From contig JAUXWQ010000036.1 of the NCBI GenBank assembly GCA_030680235.1, positions 1 through 64,000 on the forward strand: a DNA stretch of 64,000 nt, written 5' to 3'. A program made the position numbers and the translations under genes. The notes beneath the pieces were generated by a model. The model made no database searches and had not been told where the DNA came from. It was given only the letters and a program-made list of their open reading frames with translations. Below are positions 24,291 to 33,397 of the stretch, piece after piece; position 1 is the first letter of the stretch; each line of letters starts with the position of its first letter. The stretch is from Coxiellaceae bacterium (GTDB lineage Bacteria; Pseudomonadota; Gammaproteobacteria; Coxiellales; Coxiellaceae).

Positions 24291-25073
24291 ATGAACAACT
24301 TAATTAATCGGGATACTTTATTAAACATAAAGTATCAGGCAGTAGAAAAAATACGAAATTATTATACATTTATTAAACTGCAAGCTCAAAATTTGAATAA
24401 ACGTCAGCGTGTTGTATTATTTTCATGCGTTGGATTAATTATTTTACTTGTTTTAGTGTTTTCATTTATTTATTCATCTCATCATGTTAAATCAAAAACC
24501 AATTATCCGGTGCATTTTGAAACACTGCAGAAAACAATACAAAAACCAAAAATCGCAACGCAGCCTGTATCTTCCGTTGTTAATAGTGTTGAAAAAAACA
24601 ATGATGATAAATTGCAAGTAGGACTAAACAAGCTAGAAACATCTTCGAATAAGCAGATGCAAGCATTGCAGATAGAATTGCAAATTATGCAATCCAGACT
24701 GACATCACTTGCCTCGCAAGATGATATACAAAAATTACAACAAACAGTTTCAAAACCAAATCAAATGCTACTAGGTAAGATGAATAGTCTACAAAATTCT
24801 GTTCAAAAAGTTGTTGCGCAAACCGCGAAAAAAACCTGGGTTGATCCAGTTACAGTACAAAAATATTTTCATCTGGTAGCTGTTCAGGGTTTTAGTGATG
24901 GCATGCGAACTATCATCGATGTAGATGGAAATCAAACAGCATTAAGTAAGAATGAAATTTGTCCTGTATGTCGTGGATGGGTATTGCAACACATGAATTT
25001 TTCAAATCAAAGTGCTGTGTTTAGTAAACAAAGCGCTCAACAAACTTTATATGTGAAATTACAAACCAACTAA
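24291..25073 (+). CDS. Bitopic membrane protein of the transfer region (coiled coil)
   Basis: 260 aa from ATG 24291. One TM helix at ~38-60 (VVLFSCVGLIILLVLVFSFIY), followed by a Gln/Lys-rich coiled-coil stalk and a periplasmic C-terminal domain starting WVDPVTVQKYFHLVAVQGF, with paired Cys in ICPVCRGWVL. Overall like a DotF/VirB10-type inner membrane component, but the family is not certain. Ends immediately before the lipoprotein gene. Confidence 0.65.
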   Translation: MNNLINRDTLLNIKYQAVEKIRNYYTFIKLQAQNLNKRQRVVLFSCVGLIILLVLVFSFIYSSHHVKSKTNYPVHFETLQKTIQKPKIATQPVSSVVNSVEKNNDDKLQVGLNKLETSSNKQMQALQIELQIMQSRLTSLASQDDIQKLQQTVSKPNQMLLGKMNSLQNSVQKVVAQTAKKTWVDPVTVQKYFHLVAVQGFSDGMRTIIDVDGNQTALSKNEICPVCRGWVLQHMNFSNQSAVFSKQSAQQTLYVKLQTN

Positions 25074-25084
25074 TGAGGTGTCCT

Positions 25085-25387
25085 ATGCGATTTTTTCCAT
25101 TTAGTAGAGGACATATCAAGCTAGCTGGTTTGATTTGTCTTGTGTTAGTGACAAGTGCTTTTTTATCAAGCTGTGCAGGCATGATGAATCAGTTAGGGTA
25201 TGTTCCTATTGAAAAACAGCAAGCAAAAGCGTGCTCTGCTGCTCCTGTATTAATAACTAATTTAACGCTCAATCCTCATCATAGAAAATATCAATTACCA
25301 AATGGCAAAATTTGCCCTGGAGTCAATTATTATGAGCAAGATAAATTGCAATCTGAAAATATGGACATGGGCGATTATATTTTATAA
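25085..25387 (+). CDS. Small lipoprotein of the transfer region
   Basis: 100 aa from ATG 25085 (GAGGTG upstream). Signal peptide with lipobox LSSC near residue 30, then a mature region with two more Cys (KACSAAP, KICPGV). Outer-membrane or inner-membrane lipoprotein by sorting signal Ala+2, so probably outer membrane. Its 3' end overlaps the frame of the next gene. Confidence 0.7.
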   Translation: MRFFPFSRGHIKLAGLICLVLVTSAFLSSCAGMMNQLGYVPIEKQQAKACSAAPVLITNLTLNPHHRKYQLPNGKICPGVNYYEQDKLQSENMDMGDYIL

Positions 25388-25397
25388 GCCATTTATT

Positions 25398-26156
25398 ATG
25401 CCTATTTTTTTATTTTTGTTTTTAAGTTTTACGGTGATACCCGCTTTTTCTGACACGATACAACCGATTAATCCACAACAAACAGAAAATAAAATTACAG
25501 AGACAGTTACAAATCAAGAAGAGGGAATAAAAGATCAGGCAGCGATGTGGGGTTTGAGTGCTGATAATTTTCAACACTATCTTTGGTTGATGAAAAACAC
25601 ACCCAGCGGTCATTGGTATAAAAATCTAGATCCGCCAGAAGTATTAGCCCTTAATACAAAGAATTCTAATGAAATGATGCAGTATGCAAAAATTCAAGCA
25701 CAAAACATGCATAGTCGTGTAACACGCGAGCTGACATTCGATGAGATGTATTCGCAAGCGTATAAACAATTATACCCAAATGAAAAAGCCATTACGTCAC
25801 CAAATCAATCAACTCAAGATGCTGCGCTGAAGTCAGGTGATCGAGTGTGGTTATTTGTGGGTGTTGGTACACCATTAGGTAGTTTTGCTTATCAGCACTT
25901 AAACAAAATGGTGGAAGCAACGTCTGATACTGTATTGGATATTTATTTTATTGGTAAGCATGTTACACAAACAAGCATTCAACGTTGGGCTGCGAGTATG
26001 GCTATTGCACCCAATCTTGTGAACAAGAAGATTACGCTAAATTTTGGTAATGATCGTTTTGACTCTCTCACAAAAGGGAAGAAAGTTAATCTGCCATTTG
26101 TTGGTATTGTGCATGACAATCATTTTCAGCCGATTACGCTTTCATCGGTCTTATAA
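25398..26156 (+). CDS. TIGR03759-type integrating conjugative element protein
   Basis: 252 aa from ATG 25398, which begins a signal peptide (MPIFLFLFLSFTVIPAFS); the open frame extends left within the lipoprotein gene, so the start is not certain. WGLSADNFQHYLWLMKNTPSG, then LDPPEVLAL and AKIQAQNMHSRVTRELTFDE, is the family pattern (LxxxxWxRYxxLMxGPxG...LDPxxxLGxxA...). Periplasmic. In GI-type ICEs it precedes the cell-wall enzyme gene, as here. Confidence 0.85.
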   Translation: MPIFLFLFLSFTVIPAFSDTIQPINPQQTENKITETVTNQEEGIKDQAAMWGLSADNFQHYLWLMKNTPSGHWYKNLDPPEVLALNTKNSNEMMQYAKIQAQNMHSRVTRELTFDEMYSQAYKQLYPNEKAITSPNQSTQDAALKSGDRVWLFVGVGTPLGSFAYQHLNKMVEATSDTVLDIYFIGKHVTQTSIQRWAASMAIAPNLVNKKITLNFGNDRFDSLTKGKKVNLPFVGIVHDNHFQPITLSSVL

Positions 26157-26182
26157 CGAGAATAATAATGCGAGGTCTTATT

Positions 26183-26884
26183 ATGACTAGCAATCTGCCT
26201 GTTGCAGCAGTTGTTACAGTGTTGGCAATAAGTATTTTAGCCAGTGAATCTGCCTTTGCGGCACCCAGTGTCAAAAACTTAATGTCAAGGGTGCCGGTTA
26301 TTCAAAAAATTGAACAAGATAATCCACAATTGAGTCCGCAAGTTTTATTTGCCGGTTTACGTGCATATGATCACCTGCGAACCGAGGGGCTTGATAATCG
26401 GCATCTATTAACCATTGTTGATTTTAATCGACCCTCTAATAAAAGACGTTTGTGGATATTGAATGTAAAAAATGGTGATACACAATATTTTACTTATGTG
26501 GCTCAAGGACAAAACACTGGCATAAATGTTGCAAAGCATTTTTCAAACCAATTTGGTAGTCATGAAAGCAGTATCGGTGTTTATTTGACTGGCAAAATAT
26601 ATTACGGGGTAGATGGACAATCAATGCGAATATATGGCTTGGACGATGGCTTTAATAGCAACGTTTATCAGCGCGACGTCGTGATGCATCCAGCTTGGTA
26701 TGTATCACACAGTTTTGCACAAAAATATAATCGCATTGGAAATACATACGGCTGTTTTGGTTTAAATAAAAAATTAGCACCCAAAATTATCTCAGAAATT
26801 GAGGATGGTACGGTCATGGTAGCCTACTACCCAAATAAGAAATGGTTAGCAACATCGGCATATGAACAGCTTATGCTAACTTAA
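26183..26884 (+). CDS. L,D-transpeptidase-like (YkuD_2) cell-wall enzyme
   Basis: 233 aa from ATG 26183 (GAGGT six bases upstream). Signal peptide ending SAFA. The C-terminal part carries the murein L,D-transpeptidase pattern: VMHPAWYVS (His169) and GNTYGCFGL with the Cys191 nucleophile. Such enzymes act on peptidoglycan peptides in the periplasm. In most GI-type modules the gene in this slot is a lytic transglycosylase; no SLT-type motif is seen here. It probably makes or reinforces the wall around the secretion channel. Confidence 0.8.
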   Translation: MTSNLPVAAVVTVLAISILASESAFAAPSVKNLMSRVPVIQKIEQDNPQLSPQVLFAGLRAYDHLRTEGLDNRHLLTIVDFNRPSNKRRLWILNVKNGDTQYFTYVAQGQNTGINVAKHFSNQFGSHESSIGVYLTGKIYYGVDGQSMRIYGLDDGFNSNVYQRDVVMHPAWYVSHSFAQKYNRIGNTYGCFGLNKKLAPKIISEIEDGTVMVAYYPNKKWLATSAYEQLMLT

Positions 26885-26927
26885 TATTTATCAATTTTAT
26901 TTTTAATAAAAAAGGTTTACGCGTTGC

Positions 26928-27566
26928 ATGTGTTTTTCAAAATATAAAAGCAATAAAAGGTCACATTTGAAACGACAACTTATTTTAATTAATTTGGCTA
27001 TTTTTTCCTTCGTTGTGGCCATAGCAGCTGATGCACAAAATTCAGCTGTTTTACCCGTTGTCGTTCAATCAACACATGCAACGCACCTTATTCAACAATA
27101 TTTGCAAAATAATCCAGAAAAAATTGCAACAATTGAGCAGATGCAAGATGATATAAAAACCAAGCTTTACGGCTTGCAAAAAATCTCTAAAACACAATTA
27201 GCTGAAAGAATTAGTGCTGTAAAACCAGAAGAAACGGTCTTATTAAATATTTATCCAATACGCTCTCACCTGTTAACGCCAGAAAAAGTTAAAAAAAGAA
27301 GTATTAATATGGCATTGCCACAGCCAATTTTTATTGTCGGCGATGATGCAATCTCAAAAAAGTGGTTAATGCGATATCAAACCCGTTTGACAACACTTCA
27401 TGCAAAAGGATTTGTTGTTAATGTTGATTCACAAGAATCAATGCGGTCTTTACAGCAAACATTCCCAGGTTTGCCGCTTATGGCAATGAACGGAGATGCG
27501 TTAGCAAAATGGTTGCAGCTAGCACATTATCCTGTGTTGATTTCAGATAAATTAATTGAGCAATAA
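26928..27566 (+). CDS. TIGR03765-type integrating conjugative element protein
   Basis: 212 aa as drawn from ATG 26928; TTG 26967, which opens directly on a signal peptide (KRQLILINLAIFSFVVAIAADA) and follows AAAAGG, is a good alternative. Exported protein. The end, FVVNVDSQESMRSLQQTFPGLPLMAM, is the family's conserved region (Gly-x-x-Val...L..L......GL.L.P). Usual neighbour of TraD in this T4SS type. Confidence 0.8.
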   Translation: MCFSKYKSNKRSHLKRQLILINLAIFSFVVAIAADAQNSAVLPVVVQSTHATHLIQQYLQNNPEKIATIEQMQDDIKTKLYGLQKISKTQLAERISAVKPEETVLLNIYPIRSHLLTPEKVKKRSINMALPQPIFIVGDDAISKKWLMRYQTRLTTLHAKGFVVNVDSQESMRSLQQTFPGLPLMAMNGDALAKWLQLAHYPVLISDKLIEQ

Positions 27567-27573
27567 AATTGTT

Positions 27574-29595
27574 ATGAAAAACTATCCATTAGAAAGTTTG
27601 CTTCGCTCTCCTGTTGAATGGTGGTCAAGTTTATTATGCGTAATTGTAGCAGTGTTTGTTTATGTAAAATCCAGTTCCTTATTATTGGATGCAAAATGGG
27701 GTTTTATTATCGCGGGGATTTTGTTTTTGACGGGCGCTATTCGATTTTTACAAGGTTACACAGTTTTCAAATATTGTCATAATTTAAAACGATTATCGTT
27801 TTATGCATTAAGCTCAGATGAATTACCCGTGAGCCGTCACAAACTTTTTTTGGGTAAAGGTTTTAAGTGGGAAGCAAAGCACACGCAGCGTTTGCGTGAT
27901 TTAAAACAAAGTGGTCGTGCGCGTTATTTGAAGCCGGGGAGAAGCTACCTTTGGGCAAGACAATTTGAATTAAAGCATGAACATTCATTAAGGCTAAAGC
28001 CGATTGTTGATTTTCTATCAAGCCAAAGCCGTTTTAATCTACTTCGGCCACTGCCGCCTGTAGGTGGTAATTCAGCAATACATGGTATTGAACCTAATGA
28101 AAGTGATGTTTTTTTAACGCTTTCTGAACGCGTTGGTCACACAATGATTTTGGGAACAACGCGCGTTGGTAAAACCCGATTACTTGAATTGATGATAGCA
28201 AGTGATGTCAGGCGCAATGATTCAGCGGTGATTGTGTTTGACCCTAAGGGAGACGTGGATTTATTAAAACGAATTTGTCATGAGGCAAAGCAGGCGGGAC
28301 GCGCAAATGATGTCATTGTCTTTCATTTAGGATATCCAAGCAATTCCGCACGCTATAACCCCATTGGCAATTTTTCAAGAATTACAGAGGTAGCTAACCG
28401 TGTAGCTAATCAGCTACCTAGCAGTGGTGAGTCAGCGGCTTTTAAAGAGTTTGCTTGGCGTTTTGTCAATATTATTGCTAGTGCATTAGAAGCGCTAGGA
28501 AAAAAGCCCAGTTACAAAGATATGGATAAGTATATTTTGAATATTGATCCATTAATGCTGCGCTATTGCGAACAATGGTTACCTAATATTGATCCAAACT
28601 GGAGGCAAGCGGTAGAGGGCCAAGTAAAAACAATAGACATTAAAAACCTACCGCTTCATTTAAAAGCGCGTAGTCCCTTTATGATAGCACTTGCGAATTA
28701 CGTCGATAGTTTAAAATTAGATAATCCAGTTTATGATGGGCTAAGAGCAATCTTTAATTATGACCAAACGTATTTTCAAAAAATTACCGCATCATTGTCT
28801 CCTTTGTTTTCAAAGTTAACCACTGGGCGAATTGCAGAACTCATTTCGCCAAATTATGCTGATTTGAATGATGAGCGTGTCATTTTTGATTGGCTGCAAG
28901 TAATTAGAGGTAAAAAAATTGTTTATGTGGGATTGGATGCACTATCGGATAGTACAGTGAGTTCCGCTGTAGGAAACAGCATGTTTGCAGATTTGTGTTC
29001 AACGGTCGGTCAGATCTATAAATTTGGTGTACAAGAGGGCATTGCCGATAATCTCCATAAAAAAACATTTAATAAAGTTAATTTGTATAGTGATGAGTTC
29101 AACGAATTAGTTGGGGATGAGTTTATTCCGCTGGCAAACAAAGGTGGTGGTGCGGGTTTGCAATTAACCGTTGCAACCCAAACCGGTTCTGATGTTCTAG
29201 CGCGATTGGGAAGCATTGCAAAAGCCAATCAGGTATTTGGTAATTTTAATAATTTAATTTGCCTGCGGGTATTGGAAGAAAGCACTGCAAGATTATTGAC
29301 AGACAAACTGCCACAGCGTGTGCAGGTTAGGGATATTATTCAGGCGTCTTCAACCAATGATGCTCCCACATTATTAGAGGCCACACACTTTTCAAGTCAT
29401 ACAGAAGATCGTATTACCACAACAGAAGTTCCTTTGATCTCATCGGACGATTTAATGCAATTACCTAAGGGTCAAGCATTTTGTCTGCTGGATGGTGGTC
29501 AGTTGTATAAGGTGAGATTTCCACTACCAAAAAATGATATGGCTTTGATGTCAGAAAGTGTTGAATTAATTGTGGAAGAATTGCGTTTTGCATAA
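27574..29595 (+). CDS. traD: Type IV coupling protein TraD (SXT/TOL-type)
   Basis: 673 aa from ATG 27574 (TTG 27556 in frame). Two N-terminal TM helices, then a hexameric ATPase domain: Walker A GTTRVGKTR at ~194-202, Walker B VIVFDPKGD, and C-terminal sensor region with YSDEFNELVGDEF and ATQTGSD. It docks the relaxosome DNA to the secretion channel and pumps it. Position between the PFL_4695-like and PFL_4697-like genes is canonical. Confidence 0.92.
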   Translation: MKNYPLESLLRSPVEWWSSLLCVIVAVFVYVKSSSLLLDAKWGFIIAGILFLTGAIRFLQGYTVFKYCHNLKRLSFYALSSDELPVSRHKLFLGKGFKWEAKHTQRLRDLKQSGRARYLKPGRSYLWARQFELKHEHSLRLKPIVDFLSSQSRFNLLRPLPPVGGNSAIHGIEPNESDVFLTLSERVGHTMILGTTRVGKTRLLELMIASDVRRNDSAVIVFDPKGDVDLLKRICHEAKQAGRANDVIVFHLGYPSNSARYNPIGNFSRITEVANRVANQLPSSGESAAFKEFAWRFVNIIASALEALGKKPSYKDMDKYILNIDPLMLRYCEQWLPNIDPNWRQAVEGQVKTIDIKNLPLHLKARSPFMIALANYVDSLKLDNPVYDGLRAIFNYDQTYFQKITASLSPLFSKLTTGRIAELISPNYADLNDERVIFDWLQVIRGKKIVYVGLDALSDSTVSSAVGNSMFADLCSTVGQIYKFGVQEGIADNLHKKTFNKVNLYSDEFNELVGDEFIPLANKGGGAGLQLTVATQTGSDVLARLGSIAKANQVFGNFNNLICLRVLEESTARLLTDKLPQRVQVRDIIQASSTNDAPTLLEATHFSSHTEDRITTTEVPLISSDDLMQLPKGQAFCLLDGGQLYKVRFPLPKNDMALMSESVELIVEELRFA

Positions 29596-29633
29596 ATTAA
29601 ATCAAGAAAGCGTAATTTTGTGAGCAATAAAAA

Positions 29634-30329
29634 ATGCAAAAAATACAACAATCACACAAAACACAAAGACCGCCAACACTTTTGCAATTATGGATTTGGT
29701 TAGTAACACGCTTTATTTGTTGGACAATTTTTGGATGTATCGGCTGTGTTATTGTCGAGATTATGCTGGTTGCGTTATATGGAGCATCAGCTTTAATGAT
29801 TTTGCAAACGCTGTTGCAAAAAGACTATCAAACACTGGTTTTTTTGGCACATCCAAATACATTATCACTCATAAATCATTGGATTGATGCAATACCTAAC
29901 ACCGTTTATTTGGATAACTTGACTCATTTTTCAAAATTGCCATTACCTTTAATTAGCGAGAAGTCACAACATGATTTTTTATTGCATTTAAAGCCAATTA
30001 TTATTGCTGCGTTACTTTCTGCAAAGCTTGTCATTATCCGATTGTATTTATTGATGTGTTGGTGTCGGCTTTTTTTGGCTTTCGGATTGGTTGGTTTAAT
30101 AGATGGTTTAATGCAACGTCATATTCGAAGATTAGCGGCGGGGCGCGAAAGTGCTCTGATTTATCACAATGTAAAATCTCTAATTATGATGAGCTTAATT
30201 ACGGGTGTTTTCATCGATTTGGTACTGCCAATTTCATTTAACCTAGATGAGTGGATATTAATTATTTCAACAATGTTGTTTGGTATTGCCATTCAAATAA
30301 CTGCTAAATCATTCAAAAAATATCTTTAA
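29634..30329 (+). CDS. TIGR03747-type ICE membrane protein
   Basis: 231 aa with about four TM helices (one at ~25-50, others in 130-160 and the C-terminus) and the family's QRHIRRLAAGRESALIYHN loop between the second and third. Inner membrane component encoded after TraD in GI-type ICEs. Confidence 0.85.
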   Translation: MQKIQQSHKTQRPPTLLQLWIWLVTRFICWTIFGCIGCVIVEIMLVALYGASALMILQTLLQKDYQTLVFLAHPNTLSLINHWIDAIPNTVYLDNLTHFSKLPLPLISEKSQHDFLLHLKPIIIAALLSAKLVIIRLYLLMCWCRLFLAFGLVGLIDGLMQRHIRRLAAGRESALIYHNVKSLIMMSLITGVFIDLVLPISFNLDEWILIISTMLFGIAIQITAKSFKKYL

Positions 30330-30358
30330 ATTTAAAAAACAACATGGGGTGAATGTTT

Positions 30359-30724
30359 ATGAAATCAATTAAACAATTGAGTATTATTGCCACTGTACTG
30401 ACACTGCTTATTTGCAACAGTGTGGCGTTTGCAAATACAGCACAGATGAACGCAACACTTGTTAGAATCAGCACGATTTTGAGTCAAATTAATCCCTTAA
30501 TTAATTTGGCTCAAAAGCAACAAAACCCGAATGCACGAGTTCAATTTCAATTTGATGCACTGCGAAGTGATATTGGAAATATTCAAGCGGGCATTGCGCA
30601 AGCTGTGAATCACGTATCAATTCAACCTCGAATGGTTGAGCCATTATTAGGCGATTATTTACCTGTTTTTACACCATCATTTCAAAATAAAAATCCCGTA
30701 AAAAATGAGGATGCATCATCATGA
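30359..30724 (+). CDS. RAQPRD-type ICE protein (TIGR01690)
   Basis: 121 aa from ATG 30359 (GGGGTG upstream). Signal peptide ending VAFA. RVQFQFDALRSDIGNIQAGI and PRMVEPLLGDYLP match the RAQPRD family pattern (RxxFDYxxLxxDLxxIxxGI, PR...LxGDY). Exported, short, function in transfer unknown. Overlaps the next gene by four bases. Confidence 0.85.
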   Translation: MKSIKQLSIIATVLTLLICNSVAFANTAQMNATLVRISTILSQINPLINLAQKQQNPNARVQFQFDALRSDIGNIQAGIAQAVNHVSIQPRMVEPLLGDYLPVFTPSFQNKNPVKNEDASS

Positions 30725-30957
30725 CACCAGGACAACATGAAGCTTTTTTGATGGGTAGCGGTATTCACGCTAGCAGTTTAAATTTTTTGCTGCGCTTAAG
30801 TGCAGGATTGCTTATTACTGTAGTTGGTTTATTCATTGTGATCGGTCTTATTAAGTTGCTTGAAAACGGACAAATACAAGATCACATGCGATTTATGCTG
30901 TATCTGTTTAGTTTAGCAACAATCTTGATGATTTTTTTCACCTTTGTTACCGCTTAG
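30721..30957 (+). CDS. TIGR03758-type small membrane protein
   Basis: 78 aa with two TM helices. Starts inside the previous stop (ATGA). Opening MTPGQHEAFLMGSGI is the family signature. Pilin-like or VirB2/VirB3-like subunit of the GI-T4SS. Confidence 0.82.
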   Translation: MTPGQHEAFLMGSGIHASSLNFLLRLSAGLLITVVGLFIVIGLIKLLENGQIQDHMRFMLYLFSLATILMIFFTFVTA

Positions 30958-31063
30958 ATTACTTTTACTTAAATTTCTAATTTTAATTTTCTTTCTGTAA
31001 TTAAAGCGCTTTTAGCGTCAGCTTTACGCATTTAACTTATCCCAATAGTGAGGATTTTTTATC

Positions 31064-31450
31064 ATGAAAATAAAAATAATTTCATTTATTAAAAAGAGAG
31101 GCCGCTTTTTAATCGGCTTTTTTAGCTATTTAGCGACCTCATCTGTTTTTGCTGGCAGTCCTGGTTCTGGTGCTGACCCGTTTCCCACAATTGATGTTGG
31201 TAATGGGGACGTGGTAACAGCCATTGGAACACACATGGAAACCAGTATGCAATATGCCATGATCGGCGGCGGTATCGTCATGCTGTTAGTTGGTATGGGT
31301 GTCATTATGCATCGCTTACGCGAAGACTCTGCAAATAAAGACACTGGATCATTTTTAACAACATTAATTGTCTCAGGATTGGCTATCACAGTTGGCATTA
31401 TTTTAATTACAATTGGTTGGGCTGCTGCAGGGTATCAACCTGGTTCTTAA
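31064..31450 (+). CDS. TIGR03745-type ICE membrane protein (pilin-like)
   Basis: 128 aa. Basic N-terminus and a signal-peptide-like helix ending SSVFA, then PGSGADPFPTIDVGNGDVVTAIG and two TM helices (MIGGGIVMLLVGMGVIMHRL; LIVSGLAITVGIILITIGWAA). Typical size and topology of the VirB2-like pilin in this T4SS class. The 106-base gap before it is AT-rich and holds only its AGGA ribosome site. Confidence 0.85.
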   Translation: MKIKIISFIKKRGRFLIGFFSYLATSSVFAGSPGSGADPFPTIDVGNGDVVTAIGTHMETSMQYAMIGGGIVMLLVGMGVIMHRLREDSANKDTGSFLTTLIVSGLAITVGIILITIGWAAAGYQPGS

Positions 31451-31471
31451 TGAATCCGCGAGGAAATGAAC

Positions 31472-31831
31472 ATGTATGAAGATGTGCCTGATATTTTAGC
31501 GTCAAGATTGAATTTTGATGTAATCGTTTTTCGAGGAAATACCAGAAAAGAAATGATTGTAATAGCCTTGGTCAGTCTTGGTTTTAGCGTGCTGGTTCTT
31601 GGCATGTTAGCAAAAATGTTAATCGGTATGTTTATGGTGGGGGTAGGTTTAAGTTTTCCTGCAGCTATTCCTGTGGGTTGGATGTTTGCAACTGTTATGC
31701 AAAAGCTCAAAGACGGAAGACCCAAAGGTTATGTTAAGCAACAGTTTCAACTCTGGCTGGATGATCAAGGTATTAAACCTTCTCCTTTTGTTCGGTATTC
31801 CGGTAAGTGGTCAGTTAGGAGGTTTTTATAA
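31472..31831 (+). CDS. TIGR03750-type conjugal transfer protein (VirB3-like)
   Basis: 119 aa; ATG 31472 is preferred because GAGGAA is seven bases upstream (ATG 31466 overlaps the site). Two adjacent TM helices (~35-75) and DVPDILASRLNFDVIVFRGNTRKE at the start, KGYVKQQFQLWLDDQGI near the end, the family layout. Overlaps the next gene by one base. Confidence 0.85.
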   Translation: MYEDVPDILASRLNFDVIVFRGNTRKEMIVIALVSLGFSVLVLGMLAKMLIGMFMVGVGLSFPAAIPVGWMFATVMQKLKDGRPKGYVKQQFQLWLDDQGIKPSPFVRYSGKWSVRRFL

Positions 31832-32460
31832 TGAGATTTTTAAATGCTTTAGATGAGTCAAAGCAATTAATTAAATATTTATTGTTAATTATTTTATTTT
31901 TGTCTTTATCCAATATCGCAACAGAATTTTTTTGGCATCATTCACAAAATAGCATGAGAGTATACATTCCACCTAAAATACCAAGCAGTGGTTTAACGAC
32001 CAGTAGTAATTCTATACCGCGATCAACTGTTTATGGTTTTTCATTTTATGTTTGGCAAAGCGTTAATCATTGGTCAAAAGACGGTATGCAAAATTATAAA
32101 CAACAAATTACAAAATATTCACCGTACTTTACGCCAGCTTTTAAAAATAGCTTGGTAGAAAATTATAATAATTTGTTGAATCAAGGAGAGTTGCAGGATC
32201 GTATCCGAATCATGCAGGGTATGGCGGGAAGTGATTATTCACCAAATGACGTAACATACATCGGTCATGACACATGGATAGTGCATTTAAAAATGCGATT
32301 AACTGAAATGATGAATAGCAATGGAAAAATTGTTAAAGATGTTCAGATGTATTACACACTTAAAATCGTTCGTTTCGATGTTGATCCAAATACTAATCAC
32401 TGGGGATTGGCGATTGCGGGTTTTGCTGAAAATCCCGCGCGTATTAAAACCATTGTGTAA
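31831..32460 (+). CDS. TIGR03746-type (PFL_4703) VirB8-like protein
   Basis: 209 aa. One N-terminal TM helix (~20-38), then a periplasmic domain with YGFSFYVWQSVNHWSKDG and RLTEMMNSNGKIVKDVQMYYTLKIVRFDVDPNTNHWGLAI, the family's conserved core. Topology and size like VirB8/DotI. Expressed from TAATG overlap with the VirB3-like gene. Confidence 0.85.
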   Translation: MRFLNALDESKQLIKYLLLIILFLSLSNIATEFFWHHSQNSMRVYIPPKIPSSGLTTSSNSIPRSTVYGFSFYVWQSVNHWSKDGMQNYKQQITKYSPYFTPAFKNSLVENYNNLLNQGELQDRIRIMQGMAGSDYSPNDVTYIGHDTWIVHLKMRLTEMMNSNGKIVKDVQMYYTLKIVRFDVDPNTNHWGLAIAGFAENPARIKTIV

Positions 32461-32523
32461 TCTAAGTCAAAAAAAACACCCCTTTTATTTTTTCTAAATC
32501 ATGAAGTTTTGTGAGGTCAAGTT

Positions 32524-33372
32524 ATGACAAATCATATTGTAAAATATTTTTGTTTTGCTGGATTAATTGCTGTTGGTTTAAGTGTGGTTGGCGTTTCGTA
32601 TGCATTATCACCAGATTCCGCAGTATTTTCAAATATCAGCAATCATTCTGATGAACATATTGTGTGGAAACGCGCACCCATTAAAATTACTTTGCCAGTT
32701 GGAAAAGAGCGTTTTGTTACTTTTCCGAAAGAAGTGCAGTTTGGTTACAATACTAATTTACTGCCATCTTCAATATTGCATGTAGAGAACGATAATCAAA
32801 CATTATACCTCTATGCAAAAAAATCATTTGCGACACAACGAACTGAAGCAAAATTGTCAAATGGTGAAATTGTTTTATTGGATATTAATGCAAAAAATAA
32901 AGCAGATGATAATCCCATTGATATTGTACTGCCAAAAGCTGTGAAAACAGTTGATGGCGGTGTTAGCCAAGACGTTGGTCAATCCAGTGTTAATTATGTC
33001 ACTTTAACGCGTTTTGCGGTGCAGAAATTGTATGCGCCACAAAGATTATTAAAAGAATCAATGAGTATTACGCGATTCCCCATGAACACAAAACACTCAG
33101 TTGCTCTTTTTTATGACGGTAGTGTTTCTGCCATGCCTTTGGCCAGTTGGCGTGGAGGAGATTATTACGTTACAGCATTGTTGATTAAGAATCTTCTTAA
33201 CCAACCTTTGCGACTTGATCCACGCCTGTTGTGTGGGGATTGGAAAACAGCAACTTTTTATCCGCAAACGACATTAGCAGCACGTGCTACGCCCATTAAT
33301 CAAGATACCTCAACGCTGTTTTTGGTCTCCAATCGGCCATTTTCACAGGCAATTCAATTTTGCTTGAAATAA
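32524..33372 (+). CDS. TIGR03749-type (VirB9/TraK-like) ICE protein
   Basis: 282 aa. Signal peptide ending SYA, then HIVWKRAPIKITLPVGKERFVTFP, the family start, followed by beta-rich sequence as in VirB9/TraK secretin-like proteins. AVALF.DGS-type and PLRLDPRLLCGDWKTATFYP segments near the end are also typical. Periplasm/outer membrane. Confidence 0.85.
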   Translation: MTNHIVKYFCFAGLIAVGLSVVGVSYALSPDSAVFSNISNHSDEHIVWKRAPIKITLPVGKERFVTFPKEVQFGYNTNLLPSSILHVENDNQTLYLYAKKSFATQRTEAKLSNGEIVLLDINAKNKADDNPIDIVLPKAVKTVDGGVSQDVGQSSVNYVTLTRFAVQKLYAPQRLLKESMSITRFPMNTKHSVALFYDGSVSAMPLASWRGGDYYVTALLIKNLLNQPLRLDPRLLCGDWKTATFYPQTTLAARATPINQDTSTLFLVSNRPFSQAIQFCLK

Positions 33373-33397
33373 ATGAATCAAAAATTGGGATTTAAAT

